Assembly: GCA_963693315.1 (NCBI GenBank)
Contig: OY856188.1
Coordinates: 186,221,487 to 186,285,486 of the forward strand
Length of the DNA: 64,000 bases
Direction: 5' to 3'
Origin: Diogma glabrata
Taxonomy: Eukaryota; Arthropoda; Insecta; Diptera; Cylindrotomidae
Position numbers and translations under genes: made by a program. The notes beneath the pieces are model-generated. The model saw only the letters and a program-made list of their open reading frames with translations. It searched no databases and was not told the DNA's origin. Shown here piece by piece: positions 12,796 through 26,015 of this stretch; the first letter of the stretch is position 1; each line of letters begins with the position of its first letter.

Positions 12796-13789
12796 GATAA
12801 CACAAATATATTGATCGAGTTATAATGCTAGCGTTGTGTTGGTCTTTCTTCCAGATAATTGTTTTAGATTTAAATATCAATGATTTAATGAATTACAATC
12901 GTCTTTCATATATAAAAAAACGAACCATCAAATTGCACAATGGCAATTCATTTATAACAATTAACAATCAGTCATAAAACTTACTAGTTATAAATTCATC
13001 ACGTATACTTTTTATATAGTATAAGAAATTTTATTTTCCTTTTATAGTTCAATCACGAAAAACCCATGCAAATCAAAATTATAAAGGTCCTTTTTAACTG
13101 TTGATATAACCTTCGATTTTTACAATTTCCACAATCAATAAATTAAATCAAACCCTAACAAAATCTTTACTAATTGATATACCTAACTGACTGATTGACA
13201 AAATTTACGAATTATTTTATAGTTTCCTATCTGCACAAGGTTTTCGTTTAACCACTGTTGTCATTCGTTGGTTTGATTGATAAAATAGTTTAGAACACTA
13301 TCTGTAATACTAAATAGTTTTTTTCACTTTCGATGAATCAATAAATTGTTAATAAAATAATTACTTTTAACCTTGAATAAAAATACATATATTATACACA
13401 TAAGCATAAATAAATTATTTTCTGTTAAATTTTGAATAGTAAAACACAAAATCTTTAACAAATTTATTATAGTTATCAATCGTGTGTCTTAAGTCGAGAC
13501 ATTCATTTTGTGCCAATTCAAAAACAAAATCAATAAGAATAAGAATAAGATAGAAACACATTATTTGTGTCCTCAAAACATCAATCACAAATCGTTCAAC
13601 TCTTTATTCAATATTCAGAAAACATATTTCTTTTGTATTTTTACTTCACCACAATTTTAAATTGTGTGAAGTAATGCAATCTATCGTGAAAAAAAAAAAT
13701 CTTACATACCCCAAATTTTGTTTTTTCTTTTGTTTTGGACCATCCTCTATCCAAATAGCCAATAAAAATTTTGGTGTACGTCTGTGTGT
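12796..13789. other. AT-rich non-coding DNA
   Basis: No gene or repeat supported. Matching short motifs to other parts of the window were not seen. Confidence 0.6.
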
Positions 13790-13812
13790 GGGTGGGTGGG
13801 TGGGTGGGTGGG
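13790..13812 (+). repeat. (GGGT)6 run, G-quadruplex-type motif
   Basis: Six GGG tracts are separated by single T bases. This is a standard intramolecular G-quadruplex pattern, next to the left edge of repeat P copy 1. Confidence 0.9.
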
Positions 13813-13822
13813 TGAGTTTTCT

Positions 13823-15953
13823 GCATAGGATCTTGATGAAACTTTGGCAAATGATACAGGTTCACTTGTAAATAGAAGATCTGGATTCATTTTAAATTTG
13901 GACAAAATGGCGGGGGGTCTCCCGAACACCTCTAAGTTTAAATCTTGAATAACTTCTGATCCCGAGCTATGATCTTATTGAAACTTAGTATATAAGGTTT
14001 TAATATTGTTTCCAATATTTCTGCATACCCACTTCCGGTTTGTCACTTCCGGTTAAAAAGTTTTTTTTTCAGGTGTTTATCCCTACTGTAGCCTACAATT
14101 ACCAATCGATTTCCATGAAACGTTGCGAAAAGCTTTTAAATAAAATGAGAAAGATTTTATCAGCTTTTGGAGCACATTGGATAAAGGGTTGGGGGGTCCA
14201 CCATACAACAGGTGGTTTTTTCCACAAAGTTTTTATGTTTGTTAGGAGCATAAAACATTCATTCGTGAACGAATTTTGATGATACTTTGGAAAAAGATGC
14301 AAACATGTATGACAAAGAACTGATTAGTTTTTGAGCGATAGTGAACAAAGTGGTGGGGGGTCCCTGGAGCACCTGTTTTTTTGAAAGCTCTATAACTTCT
14401 GTACCCGATAAGCGAATTGGATGAAACTTGGTACATGAGTATGTAGTACGGTTTAAAATAGTTCTGCATCCCAACTTCCGGTTTTTCACTTCCGGTAAAA
14501 AAAATTTTTTTGTGCTTTTTTGAAGTTTTTTCAGTGTCTTTATGCACACTACAGCCTACAATAATGAAGTGATTATGATGAAACTTATGGAATAGGGTTC
14601 CAATTAGTGTAAAAAGATAATTATCATGTTTTGGGACACATTGATCAAAGTGGTGGGGGGTCTACCATACAAATGCTGACTTTTCACACTTTGTTTTTTA
14701 AGTTTGTTGGGAGCATACAGACTTCATTCATTATTCAATTTTAATGACACTTTGGAAAAAGATGGAGACTTAAGTAACAAAGAACTGATTAGTTTTTGGA
14801 TAATATTGGAATAAGTGGTGGGGGTCCTCCCGAACACCTGTTTAATGTGTCACACTTTTTTCAATGTTTGTTGGGAGCACACAGCATTCGTTCGTGAACG
14901 AATTTTGATGACACTTTGGAAAAAGATGCAAACATGTATGGCAAAGAACTGATTAGTTTTTGAGCGATAGTGAACAAAGTGGTGGGGGGTCCCTGGAGCA
15001 CCTGTTTTTTTTAAAGCTCAATAACTTCTGTACCTGATAAGCGAATCTGATGAAACTTGGTACATGAGTATGTAGTACGGTTTACAATAGTTCTGCATCC
15101 CAACTTCCGGTTTTTTACTTCCGGTAAAAAAAATTTTTTTGTACTTTTTTAAAGTTTTGTCAGTGTCTTTATGCACACTACAGCCTACAATAATGAAGTG
15201 ATTATGATGAAACTTATGGAATAGGGTTCCAATTAGTGTGAAAAGATAATTATCATCTTTTGGGACACATTGATCAAAGTGGCGGGGGGTCTACCATACA
15301 ACTGCTGATATTTCACACTTTGTTTTTAAAGTTTGTTGGGAGCATACAGATTTCATTCATTAATCAATTTTAATGGCACTTTGAAAAAAGATAAAGACTT
15401 TATTGACAAAGAATTGACTAGTTTTTAGACAATATTGGGATAAGTGGTGGGGTCCTCCCGAACACCTGTTTATTGTTTCAATGTTTGTTGGAAGCATACA
15501 ACATTCGTTCGTTAAGTAATTTTGATTACACTTTGCAAAAAGATGCAAATATTTATGGCAAGGAACTGATATGTTTTTTTTAGTGATAGTGAACAAAGTG
15601 GTAAGGGGTCCTCCAAGCACCTGTTATTTTGGAAGCTCAATAGCTTCTGTACCTGATAATCGAGTTGGATGAAATTTGGTACATACACATTTAGTACGGT
15701 TTACAACAGTTCTGCATCCTAACTTCTGCTTTGTCACTTCGGATAAAATTTTTTTTACTTTTTCTCGTACAACAGAATTTATGTTTGTTGGGATACTACT
15801 GCCTGCTTTAATATTTTTATTATTAGAACTACGAAGTCCATAATATTGGTTAGCTTTTAATTAAAGTATTTTATGGATATTAGCTCATTATATATCCAGA
15901 ACACTATGTTTCCAGAGCTGTGGTGAAGTCAGCCTATGCATCAGCGTCGCAAT
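13823..15953 (+). repeat. Repeat P copy 1: higher-order tandem repeat, about 2.1 kb
   Basis: Non-coding. About 13 degenerate monomers of roughly 135-170 bp each carry a box of the type gatgaaactt or gatgacacttt. Positions are near 13834, 13975, 14108, 14276, 14420, 14570, 14740, 14905, 15050, 15200, 15368, 15525 and 15665. Most monomers are followed by a G-run (tggggggtcc or cggggggtctacc); every fourth is followed instead by paired acttccgg motifs. Four monomers make a higher-order period of about 620 bp, seen in gttgggagca...attcgttcgt at about 14238, 14872 and 15487. A second copy of nearly the same length lies at 32688-34832 in the same orientation. Confidence 0.9.
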
Positions 15954-17324
15954 ATTTTTTTCCTGTATAAATGTTTTGAGTTTTAGTTATTGGCAAAATC
16001 ATTTATATTATCATGAAGAACCCTTTTAAATGTGTTTCTTATACTTAAAATCTATACGATCTCTCCAAATTTTTTCGAAAAATTTTAAAGTGTTTAGTTT
16101 GACATCAGGGTGATCCGAAAAATTTATGGAAATTTGTGAGTTGGAAAAGCAATTCACTGGCATATTAAAACAAAAAATACACCGAAAATTGATTGATTGA
16201 TTGATGGACTGTAGGACCAAGCACTAGGCGAGACTCCCGGATTACGGCCGGGCCACTTCCTACAGTCGTTTTACATATAACAATAGGTAAGGATAGGTAG
16301 GTAATTGTAAGTTAGGAGTGAACGACCCGGTTACAGACACCTGGCAAATCGTATCTAGCTACTACTGTTAGGAGACAATCACAAGGACAATCACTTATAC
16401 ATATAATCTGCAATCGCCAATCAGCAATCCCGTATCTAAAATTCCTCGCCTGCAATCTCCAGTCGGAAACCTGTTATTCATGTAATTTATTAGTATAATA
16501 GGATGATGACTAAATTGTAGTCCTCTGCACTCTCCAATCTGAATTCATGTTATTATATTTATGGTTAAAATTATTTATGGTTATTTATGGTTAAAAACAT
16601 TTATATTATGTACATATATATAAAAAACAAAAAACCCCTTTGAAAATTGAGTGAATTTCATATAAAAAAGTGTTGGGATTGAATTGGATAAAAATATTAT
16701 CTTTCACTTGATGTTTTTATTTGAAATGTATTTATTTAAATTTTATAAAACATTATTTTATATAATATAATTAACGCAAGGATGTTTTGAATTTTTCTTG
16801 AAACACAAGAATTAATTTAACAAAAACAATTAACCCTGCTCGTTGATATCGTTCAAAAATCTTATTGGATTTTATGGATAATGTTTGGATAAATAGAAAG
16901 AGATAAATCTATCACATAAAATTATGTCAACAAATGAAATTTTAAACTGAATTTGAAATAATAACTAAATTTCGCTAGTTAAAGCTCTAAGTAGGTTTAA
17001 ATTTTACACAAAATCGAATAGCACAATAACACCTTTATTTAGTTTTCTAGTAAAAATCAGAGTTAATAAATTTTACATTTAGGGAAGATTACATCTTGGT
17101 CGCCCACATCTTTCCATTTTTGAAAGCAATCTTACCTTAGAGTTTAATTATTAAAACCAACACTTTAAAACTATTATATTAGATATAAAACTGATTATTA
17201 CAATTAATGTTTTCACTACATTTAGTTATACTTATATATTTATCATTTAAGAGATTAATTTAGTTTAAAATTCACACTGTCACTTATAACAAGTGTTGAT
17301 AAGACGACCATTCACCATTGTCAT
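15954..17324. other. Mostly AT-rich non-coding DNA with one GC-richer island
   Basis: The only notable part is about 16184-16480, described separately. A 24-base segment at 16167-16190 recurs exactly at 26567-26590. No gene is supported. Confidence 0.55.
16187..16480. repeat. GC-richer island with (TTGA)n edge and 10-bp stem, SINE-like
   Basis: A (TTGA)n run (16187-16204) abuts a GC-rich segment. Its first part folds as gactgtagga (16207-16216) against tcctacagtc (16258-16267), with an inner cccgg/ccggg stem. On the minus strand this would be a short body ending in a tetranucleotide tail, a plan common in insect SINEs. No clear pol III boxes were found, so the class is unproven. Confidence 0.35.
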
Positions 17325-17784
<460 letters not shown>

Positions 17785-17810
17785 CTCGTGTCACAGTGTT
17801 TGTAATTAAA

Positions 17811-18343
17811 CTCCTCCGAAACGGCTTGACTGATTTCCATGAAATTTTATGTGTATATACGGTAGGTCTGAGAGTCAGTTGTAAACTATTTTTTATACCC
17901 TTAAGTGATAAGGGGGGCCCTGCCCCCAAACATTTTTTGTATTTTTCAGACAAAATTTTTTATTTTTATTTTTTTATGATTTGACATTAAAAAATACATA
18001 TAATCCCTAATTTTCCCTCTTCTACCACCAACCTCCATTTTTTAATTGCGATATTAGTACTGGAATACTCTTCAATTACTCCTTCGAAACGGCCTGATCG
18101 ATTTCCATGAAATTTTATGTGTATATACGGTAGGTCTGAGAATCGGTCGTAAACTATTTTTTCTACCCATAAGTGATAAGGGGGCCCTCCCCACCAAAAT
18201 GTTTTGTATTTTTCAGACAAAATTGTTTTATTTTTTTATGATTTGACTTTACAAAATACATATAATCAAAATACCTCCTTCTACCACCAACCTCCATTTT
18301 TTAATTGCGATATTAGTACTGGAATACTCTTCGATTCTCAGTA
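17811..18343 (+). repeat. 268-bp tandem duplication in Helitron 5' region
   Basis: The unit starting ctcctccgaaacggc at 17811 repeats as ctccttcgaaacggcc at 18079. Both contain gatttccatgaaattttatg, ggtaggtctgaga and a G-run followed by CCC. A partial third copy (ttgcgatattagtactgg) occurs at about 18304. The box-plus-G-run layout resembles the monomers of repeat P. Confidence 0.85.
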
Positions 18344-19098
18344 GTCGACAACTGATCAATCTATTAATCTATCTATCTATCTTCTATCTACATAGCTATA
18401 TATGATAAATAAAAATGTAAATGTTCGTTGGTTCAAAATAGGCAATCTAGGAATGTACTGGATCGATTCTCTTGAAATTTGGACACAATGTTGCATTCAG
18501 AAAGTTTATTATATAGTTTTTTTTAGCGATATGTGTTTCATATAGGAATGTAAGCTGTCGACAAGCACAAGTGTCCCTCACCTGCATTAATCTCAATTCA
18601 ATCTGTTTATGGTCGAGTTTCACTTAAAGACTTAATTTAATCGATTAGTTATGTATGGGTGATCTGATCACCCATATATAGTTTTGTCCAATTTATCAAC
18701 CATATTTTCTGATTACCGGTTAATTGTATAACCACTCCAGTGTCCAGTGTTATTGTGTAACCAGTGTATTTATGTTTGTTAATGACTTTGTATAACAACA
18801 CTTTGACCTAAATGGAAGTAGTGCTAACCACTAGACCATTCAACACATGTATACATACATTTATATACATACGGTCATAAAAATGTTCTATTTCATTTTT
18901 GCTCATTGCATGGAAATTGGCTCTATTGTATATTTTACCAAATACTTCCACACGGAATGGCATTTTGATAATTTGTTTGAAAACCAGATTGCAAAAAACG
19001 ATTTTGTGCATTTGTTCAAAACAGCAGTTGACATGATGTATGTGATACATATATAAGTTTCAATAGGTCAGGTTGACAAAACGCCTGCTTGAGGACAT

Positions 19099-20060
19099 AT
19101 GAGAAGATTAAATGCTCAAACAATAAACGAAGTGACAATTAATAAAGTCGGCAATAAATTTCAAGCGGGATATATTTTTGTCAATAAAAGAGGGATTAAT
19201 GATCCGAGGGGAAGATTTCCACATTTGGAAATGCCATCAATTGTTTCACCAATACATGGTAGATATGTATGCAAAAACATTCGAAACAGAACGTTTAATA
19301 TTCATTCGATTAAATCAAACCAAGTTTTTCTCTGAAGCACCAGTATATTTGCGAGAGCCAATTTAATATGACGGTTATTCACAACTAACGCACACACACA
19401 AAATCATCTCAAATGCACACGGCAAATATCCGATGCCAGCTTCGATAAAGATTTGTAGGAAGTTGTGACGAAAAATATGTAATATGAGCTTTCCAGAACA
19501 CTGAATCCACTGAATCCAAAGTACGCAAAGTGATATCAAGGATTCAGTCAGTTACACGAAATTCAGTTACATGAAACGATGATCCTTTATATAAAAGAAG
19601 AGCCGCAGCAGATGGCGGTAAGGTAACAACATATAGATATGCGAAACGGGAACATGGAAATAGTTCCATAAACATGGATGGTTGTTCCATATTAATCTTT
19701 TGCTCCAAAGAACATACAGATCGCACATAAACTTGGAATACGGTATATACGTCAAATCAGTCAAATACGTAAGCTAGAAAGTACTTTAATAAAGGCAACA
19801 TTTCAGTTTTAGCGTGCTACAATGAAGCAGCACTGGGATGTATGTATCATTCATCAATGACACGTGCAGCACTTCACCTCCAAACTAAGTTCGAGCTATG
19901 TTTGAAATCATGCTGACCGCTTACTGTTCTTCATCTACAAGAACGTTATGGGAAAAAATGTAAATCGCACATGGTTGATGATATTTCCTGTCCAATATAG
20001 CAAAATGATTGAAGATCTGTGCGTAGTATTCGCGAACTTAGTTCTCAATCAATTATTAAT
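19099..20060 (+). pseudogene. Helitron Rep/helicase remnants
   Basis: Helitron replication proteins combine an HUH rolling-circle nuclease with a 5'-3' helicase. Scattered frames match that protein in order: VDMYAK..ETERLIFIRLNQTKF and YLREP (about 19254-19363), RRSADGGK (about 19600), then HINLEYGIYVKSVKYVS (about 19722-19775), the region of the catalytic tyrosines. Helicase-side scraps include CYNEAALGC (about 19817) and RYGKKCKSHMVDDI (about 19935-19985). Many stops and frameshifts, and the loss of the segment with the HUH motif between about 19366 and 19590, make it dead. Confidence 0.75.
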
Positions 20061-20767
20061 GCTCCCGCCGAATCGCGGTCAATGTGAAATTACGTCGTTA
20101 ATATAAATACAATACTGATGATTAGGTTTAATATAAGTACAATACGGGTGATTAGCATTTCAATTCAAAAGATCACAACTGTCAATTAAATTGATGTTTG
20201 CAATCACCATAAAAAAAGATCACGCTCAATCATTAAAAGTGCGCGCTTTAGATGTAGAATGGATTGATTTTCGTATGGACAATTATATGTTGCGTAGATA
20301 GAATAGAGGCATAAAACTAGATAGCCTCTATATCTGAACCAACAATGGAGCCACAACAAATAATGTATAACCTGCAGAAGCATCGAGAAATTGAACATTA
20401 GAAACCTGTAGGTTCTCTTTTCTTAGTGAGCACTCAGCACATTGAACATATGGGTACTGAGAACATTTGTAAATCTATTTATGTTCTGTATACTGTTATA
20501 TATAGAGATGACACACCTCTACAAATTCAACAAGTTGCTTAAATTTTTTTGTGCTTACTTGAAAACTTATTTGATCGCTAATTTTTCATATATCCGAACT
20601 GATCAGCTAGAGTGCTGATTATTTTTCATCCATATTTTTAAAAAGATAAATTAAAAATTATGCGATCATTCTCATTACCACTTTTTGAAATCATTGCTAC
20701 TACGTCAACAAAATGTCTGTGCACAAGCTTTATTTATAAGCGTAGCAAAGCCCGCCGGGTCCTGCTA

Positions 20768-21340
<573 letters not shown>

Positions 21341-21651
21341 ATGTTATATATATTTTGATAATTCAAATATGGAATATATGTATAAAATTTGTTTGAACGA
21401 TATCTTTAATACTTTAGACGTATTTTTAGACTTCCTTTCATTTATTCCAAATTACATAAAATTGATAGAAATACGAAAGATGTTTTAAGAAAGTTATATA
21501 TAAACATTAAAAACTAGTTTCAATGTTTACATATACCTTTTGTATTATATTCTGTAACTGTAAATCAAAGAAAGTTAATTAATTCGAAGTTCTATTTTCA
21601 TTAAATTTATTAAAACTAAATTAAATTAATGCCAAATCTCAGCTAATCTCA

Positions 21652-22295
21652 TCTTATATATATAAAAATCACGTGTCACGATGTTTGTCCGCGATAAACT
21701 CCGCCACAACCTAACCAATCTTAATAAAATTGTGTTCAGTGTGTGTATAATGGTCCAACTTGAGAGATAGGATAGTTTTTATTTTGATTAAACGCCTAAA
21801 TATTTTTTAATTACGAATTAAATGTTAAATATGGATAGTTCATAAGCAAACTTTCAGATGGCGGCGTAAATTAATTAATTTACTGTCAAACCTGCTTTAT
21901 CGACTTTTCAATCATCCATGTAGGGCCCATATAGACTATCATATGTTATTGAGCGATTATTTTGTTCCGGTATTTGCTGCAATGGCACTGCAAAAGGGGG
22001 AAAAGAAACGAAATTCAATAAAATTTATATGGGATTTCATACAAAACACAACTTGAATAATTTTAAAAATTATCTATGAAATTTCTCATTTTGCTACAAT
22101 TAAATGATTTAAATTTCTTTTGGCGCTGCAAAAGGGGGAAAAGAGAATAAATTCAATAAAATTTATATGGGATTTCATTCAAAACACAACTTGAATAATT
22201 TTAAAAATTATCTATGAAATTTCTCATTTTACTACAATTAAATAGTTTAAGTTTCTTTATGTACTATTACTGACAATTACTGACAATATTGAGCA
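21652..22295 (+). mobile_element. Helitron 5' end, first of two in tandem
   Basis: It starts A|TCTTATATATATAAAAATC, followed by cacgtgtcacgatgtttg and a cgcgataaactccgc segment. No 3' terminus (hairpin plus CTAG) is seen before a second identical-type 5' end begins at 22296. It could be an end-bypass product or a truncated copy. Confidence 0.75.
21984..22259 (+). repeat. 138-bp tandem duplication
   Basis: ggcactgcaaaaggggg at 21984 repeats as ggcgctgcaaaaggggg at 22122, with near-identical sequence after each. It lies within the first Helitron copy. Confidence 0.9.
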
Positions 22296-22556
22296 TCTTA
22301 TATATATAAAAATCACGTGTCACGATGTTTATCCGCGATAAATTCCGCAACAACGTAACCAATCTTAATAAAATTGTGTTCAGTGTGTGTATCCAACTTG
22401 AGAGATAGGATAGTTTTTATTTTGATTAAATTCCTAAATATTTTTTAATTGCGAATTAAATGTTCGATACGGATGGTTCATAAGCCTACTTTCAGACGGC
22501 AGCGTAAATCAATTTATTCAATTCATAGTAAACTTCAACATCTGTATAAAGCCGTA

Positions 22557-22995
22557 CATTCACATACAACAGAAACAGAAACCGAAACTGAAACTGAAAA
22601 TTTTCAGTTTCTGTTTCTAATTTGGTTGACGGTGGTGAATAATATCAGAAACGGAAACCGAATTTTGTTTGAGTTTGTGAATTTGTTATCCATTATGAAT
22701 AATAAAATTAAAGAATAACAAAAACAAATAATTTGTATTTATTAAACCTATTTATTAAATTCAAAATTCAAAGCTTTTGTTATCACAATTCAACATAATA
22801 ATTAATATTATGTGACAGTTTCTGGTCATGTGACAGTTTCGGTACTGAAACAATTCAATTTTAATTGTTTCCGTTTCAGACAAAACAGACGAATTTTCCG
22901 TTTCTGTTTCTGTTTCTAAATTCGGTTTCTGTTTCAGTTGCTGTCAAATTTGTATGAAATTCGGTTTCTGTTTCTGTTTCCGTTGTATGTGAATG
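22557..22995. mobile_element. MITE, about 439 bp, nested in Helitron
   Basis: Terminal inverted repeat CATTCACATACAAC, extended on both sides by gaaacagaaac and cgaa motifs (about 30 bp with small indels). The interior is rich in (GAAACY)n on the left and its complement on the right. It interrupts sequence shared with the neighbouring Helitron copy, which proves insertion after that Helitron. No coding capacity. The target duplication is not clear. Confidence 0.85.
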
Positions 22996-25004
22996 CCCGG
23001 TTTAGGGCCATTATTAGACTATCAAATATGTTTTAGTAAAGAAAGTTTTGTTTTATTTGATAATAAACGAAAAGCGTATTATGCTAAGTCAAAACCTTTC
23101 TTTATTAATCATAGAAGTGTTAGAATGTATCGAAACCTGTAAAAAAAATTAATGTATTTGTTCTTATAAAGTTCGAATAAAAATAATGTGGTTTTCTTTC
23201 TTTTCACTTTTCTAAATCAATTTATAAATTAGGATCTGAAAAGAACAAAAAACAAAAATTGATGTGAAATATGGTTTTATTAGTGATATTAAATGGCGGT
23301 TGTCTACTTATAAATTTGAAAAATTTCTGCAATATTCTGCAATTTCGTATTGAAATATTTATAAAAGATTCAACTAATTTGTAAATAAAATAATTTTGTT
23401 TTATTCATTCATATTTGTTTTCAATTTAAATTAATTCATTTTAGAGAAAAGCGTTGTTGATATTAGTAATATCAAAAAAATTTACGAAAAAATGCACATT
23501 TTTCTTTTGATTTTTTTGCATGAATCGCAAAAATTGATTTTTTTGCATCAATAGAACAAAATTTTTGATTTATATCAATTTTTTTTATGGATTTGGGTGA
23601 AAAGAATTCGACATAAGAGTGAAAATTAAAGAAAACAATAATTTAAATTTATTTATTTTTTTAAATTTATCATTGATCTTCAATGTTAATTTACAAAAAT
23701 CAATATCAAATTGAAAAATACTCTTATTTGTATTGCTAATTAAAATAGAACGATTCCCGCTAGAAGTAAAAAAAATTGTCATCAAACCGGATGAATAACT
23801 TTCAAAGTTTATTTTACAACTCTCCAATTTCATATCAAATTTTTTTTATTGACCAATATATTTGATAGTGTGATATACGCCTTATTAATTTGAGTTAGCC
23901 AATAGATGGAGCCGTATTTGTCAAAATTTGTCAAAATTTTGAAAATCCACTACGATTTGCTTTTTCCAATTGTCGTGTATTGTATGAAAAGATTTCATTT
24001 TATCCAAATTATGCTGTATATAGTTTTGTATTTTATTATTATTAACTACAAAATAATAATTTTTTAAAATATGTAGTAGTTGCCATGAAGTTATATTAAA
24101 TTATTTTTCTGTCCTTCTTTCACTAATCCTCTATCTACAATAATATTATGAACTTATATATTTATACATTTCAAAATTTCAAATGATCGTTTTTCGTTAA
24201 GACAGCATAAAACTACTCCAAATAATAAATTAAAAATGAGTAAGTATTACTTAATTTGTTTAAAGATAGTAATTTTTATTTAAAATAATAATAATACGGC
24301 ACAGATCTACTTTATCAGACGTCCTTCTTCGATTTTTTTTAAACCTGGGTATTTCAATGATATAAAACCTTAGATTATGAAAAAACAGGATAAGTAATAT
24401 TTTCTAAGTTGAAGTTTCTTTTATTAACATAAAGTAGTGTGCGAATTTAACGTGATAGTATTTGCATTGGAAAAACACAGTAGCCTAGAAATTTAAATAT
24501 CATCGAGATTTTTCATTGCTTGACCAAATATGCTTACAAAATAACAGACTTATGTAGATATTTTGTATTTAGCATTTTTATCGATCGGAAAATGACCAAC
24601 CTTATTCAATTTTATCTTATTTTTGTCAAAAGTATTTCGATTAAAATAAAACTGATATTAAAACTGAAAATTTGATCCTAACTAAAACTGTATCATGTAC
24701 GCATTGGTTTTGTTTTCATTTAGAATAACTTTAGAGTGAAATGGATATTATTTGATTGAATGTTTTTGGTTTTGTTTTTATTTAGAATGAAATTAAAATA
24801 AAATATATATTGTTTGGCAGTTATTTCTATCTGGCAATAAAAGAATAAAATTATATTTTTTTCTCTAAATGGAAAGAGATAACAATGCTGCATGGGACCC
24901 TGTATTTTTGTGTTTATTTTGACAGGAGCCTTTTCTTTTGTGGAAATTTTTTTCAATACGACATTTGAATTCAAAAAACAGCTTCAATTTTTTTTATAGT
25001 TTTA
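22996..25004. other. AT-rich non-coding interior
   Basis: No gene, motif or additional repeat recognised. It may be captured host DNA within the Helitron, or simply flanking sequence. Confidence 0.5.
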
Positions 25005-25585
25005 CTAGCGGGACCCGGTGTGCCTTGCTACGCCTATAAATAAAGTTTGTGCGTATACATTTTGTTGACGTAGTAGCAATAATTTCAAAGAGTAGTAATG
25101 AGAAATGATTTTAAATGTGTGTATGTTTAAAATTTGTAAATGTGTTTGTATGCACCTTCATCGAATGAATTGTCGCGATTCTTACTGCCCTTGCTGATAA
25201 TAAGATGACATCACGATCACAACTGTTTGCAACATTTTTAGTAACCTACCGGTAAAGAAAGCGTATATTAAACCGCATGAGCACTGTGAAAATTTGTGAA
25301 TCGATTTTTGTTCCGTATAATGTTCTATATAGAGACACACATGAAACCTTACACACCTGAAGACTTATTTGATCGGGTATTTTTTATGTATCCTTTATTT
25401 TACATACAATACTAATTTTTTATATTTTACTGATCAACTAGACTGATCCTTTTACATTCATATTTAAAAAAAAAAAGAAAATCATTTCTCATTACTACTC
25501 TTTGAAATTATTGCTACTACGTCAACAAAATGTATACGCACAAACTTTATTTATAGGCGTAGCAAAGCACGCCGGGTCCTGCTAG
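25005..25585. mobile_element. Inverted pair of Helitron 3' ends (foldback)
   Basis: The left end CTAGCGGGACCCGG...gtgccttgctacgc and the right end gcgtagcaaagcacgc...gggtcctgCTAG are inverted copies of about 105 bp, through the catttctcattact block. The right half also carries the longer Helitron tail seen before 20768 (acttatttgatcg). The flanks are A|CTAG on the left and CTAG|T on the right, so both outward ends look like Helitron 3' termini placed in an A-T dinucleotide. Confidence 0.85.
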
Positions 25586-26014
25586 TATATATATATATGA
25601 AAATTCAATTATTTCGAATAGCGAACCTAAGATATCAAACCATCAGTTTTTTTAAGAAACAAAAATGTTATCAATGTTTTTTAAGAATAATATTTCACAC
25701 GCCATGACACCTTTTCAAGTTGACGAAATTTGTATCTTTATTTCTAATAAATCTGCATTTTCATTAATTATATTATGAAATTTAAACTAAAATACTCCAT
25801 TTTATTTACATTCATTTATTCCTGGTAATGGCATTTTGATAAATTTTTTTATTTTCTCTAAATCAACAAACAAAATTTTTTTTAATCAAAACAAGAAACA
25901 CGAAATTCCAATTAGAAGTGTTTATGTATATTCTCGAAATACTACAACAAAAATTGACATTTGTTTTTTTAATGTAAGAGTGTCCTCTTACATAATTATA
26001 CCCAACTATAGGTG
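25586..26014. other. AT-rich DNA with short (TA)n
   Basis: A brief TATATATATA run follows the Helitron end. Nothing else is recognised. Confidence 0.6.
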
Positions 26015-26015
26015 C

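Larger units (their letters stand above)
22296..25585 (+). mobile_element. Helitron-like element with nested MITE and foldback 3' end
   Basis: It starts A|TCTTATATATATAAAAATC at 22295/22296 and ends gcgtagcaaagcacgcc...ctgCTAG|T at 25585. Its first part matches the copy at 21652, interrupted by a MITE at 22557-22995. No Rep frame is recognised, so it is non-autonomous. Its last 581 bases form an inverted pair of Helitron 3' ends, so this span may be one element or a Helitron remnant plus a separate foldback. Confidence 0.6.

Noticed and set aside
14040..14549. Overlapping frames within repeat P (67-101 codons) as genes
   Set aside because: The same frames do not stay open in P copy 2, and the repeat structure explains them.
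13823..15953. Terminal inverted repeat tgcatagg/cctatgca as the ends of repeat P
   Set aside because: Similarity between the two P copies continues past cctatgca (tcagc...), so these are not the true ends.
18690..18850. Minus-strand tRNA-like start (tggtctagtggttagcac, near 18817-18834)
   Set aside because: It matches a tRNA box A well, but no B box or acceptor pairing follows, so neither a tRNA nor a clear SINE is supported.
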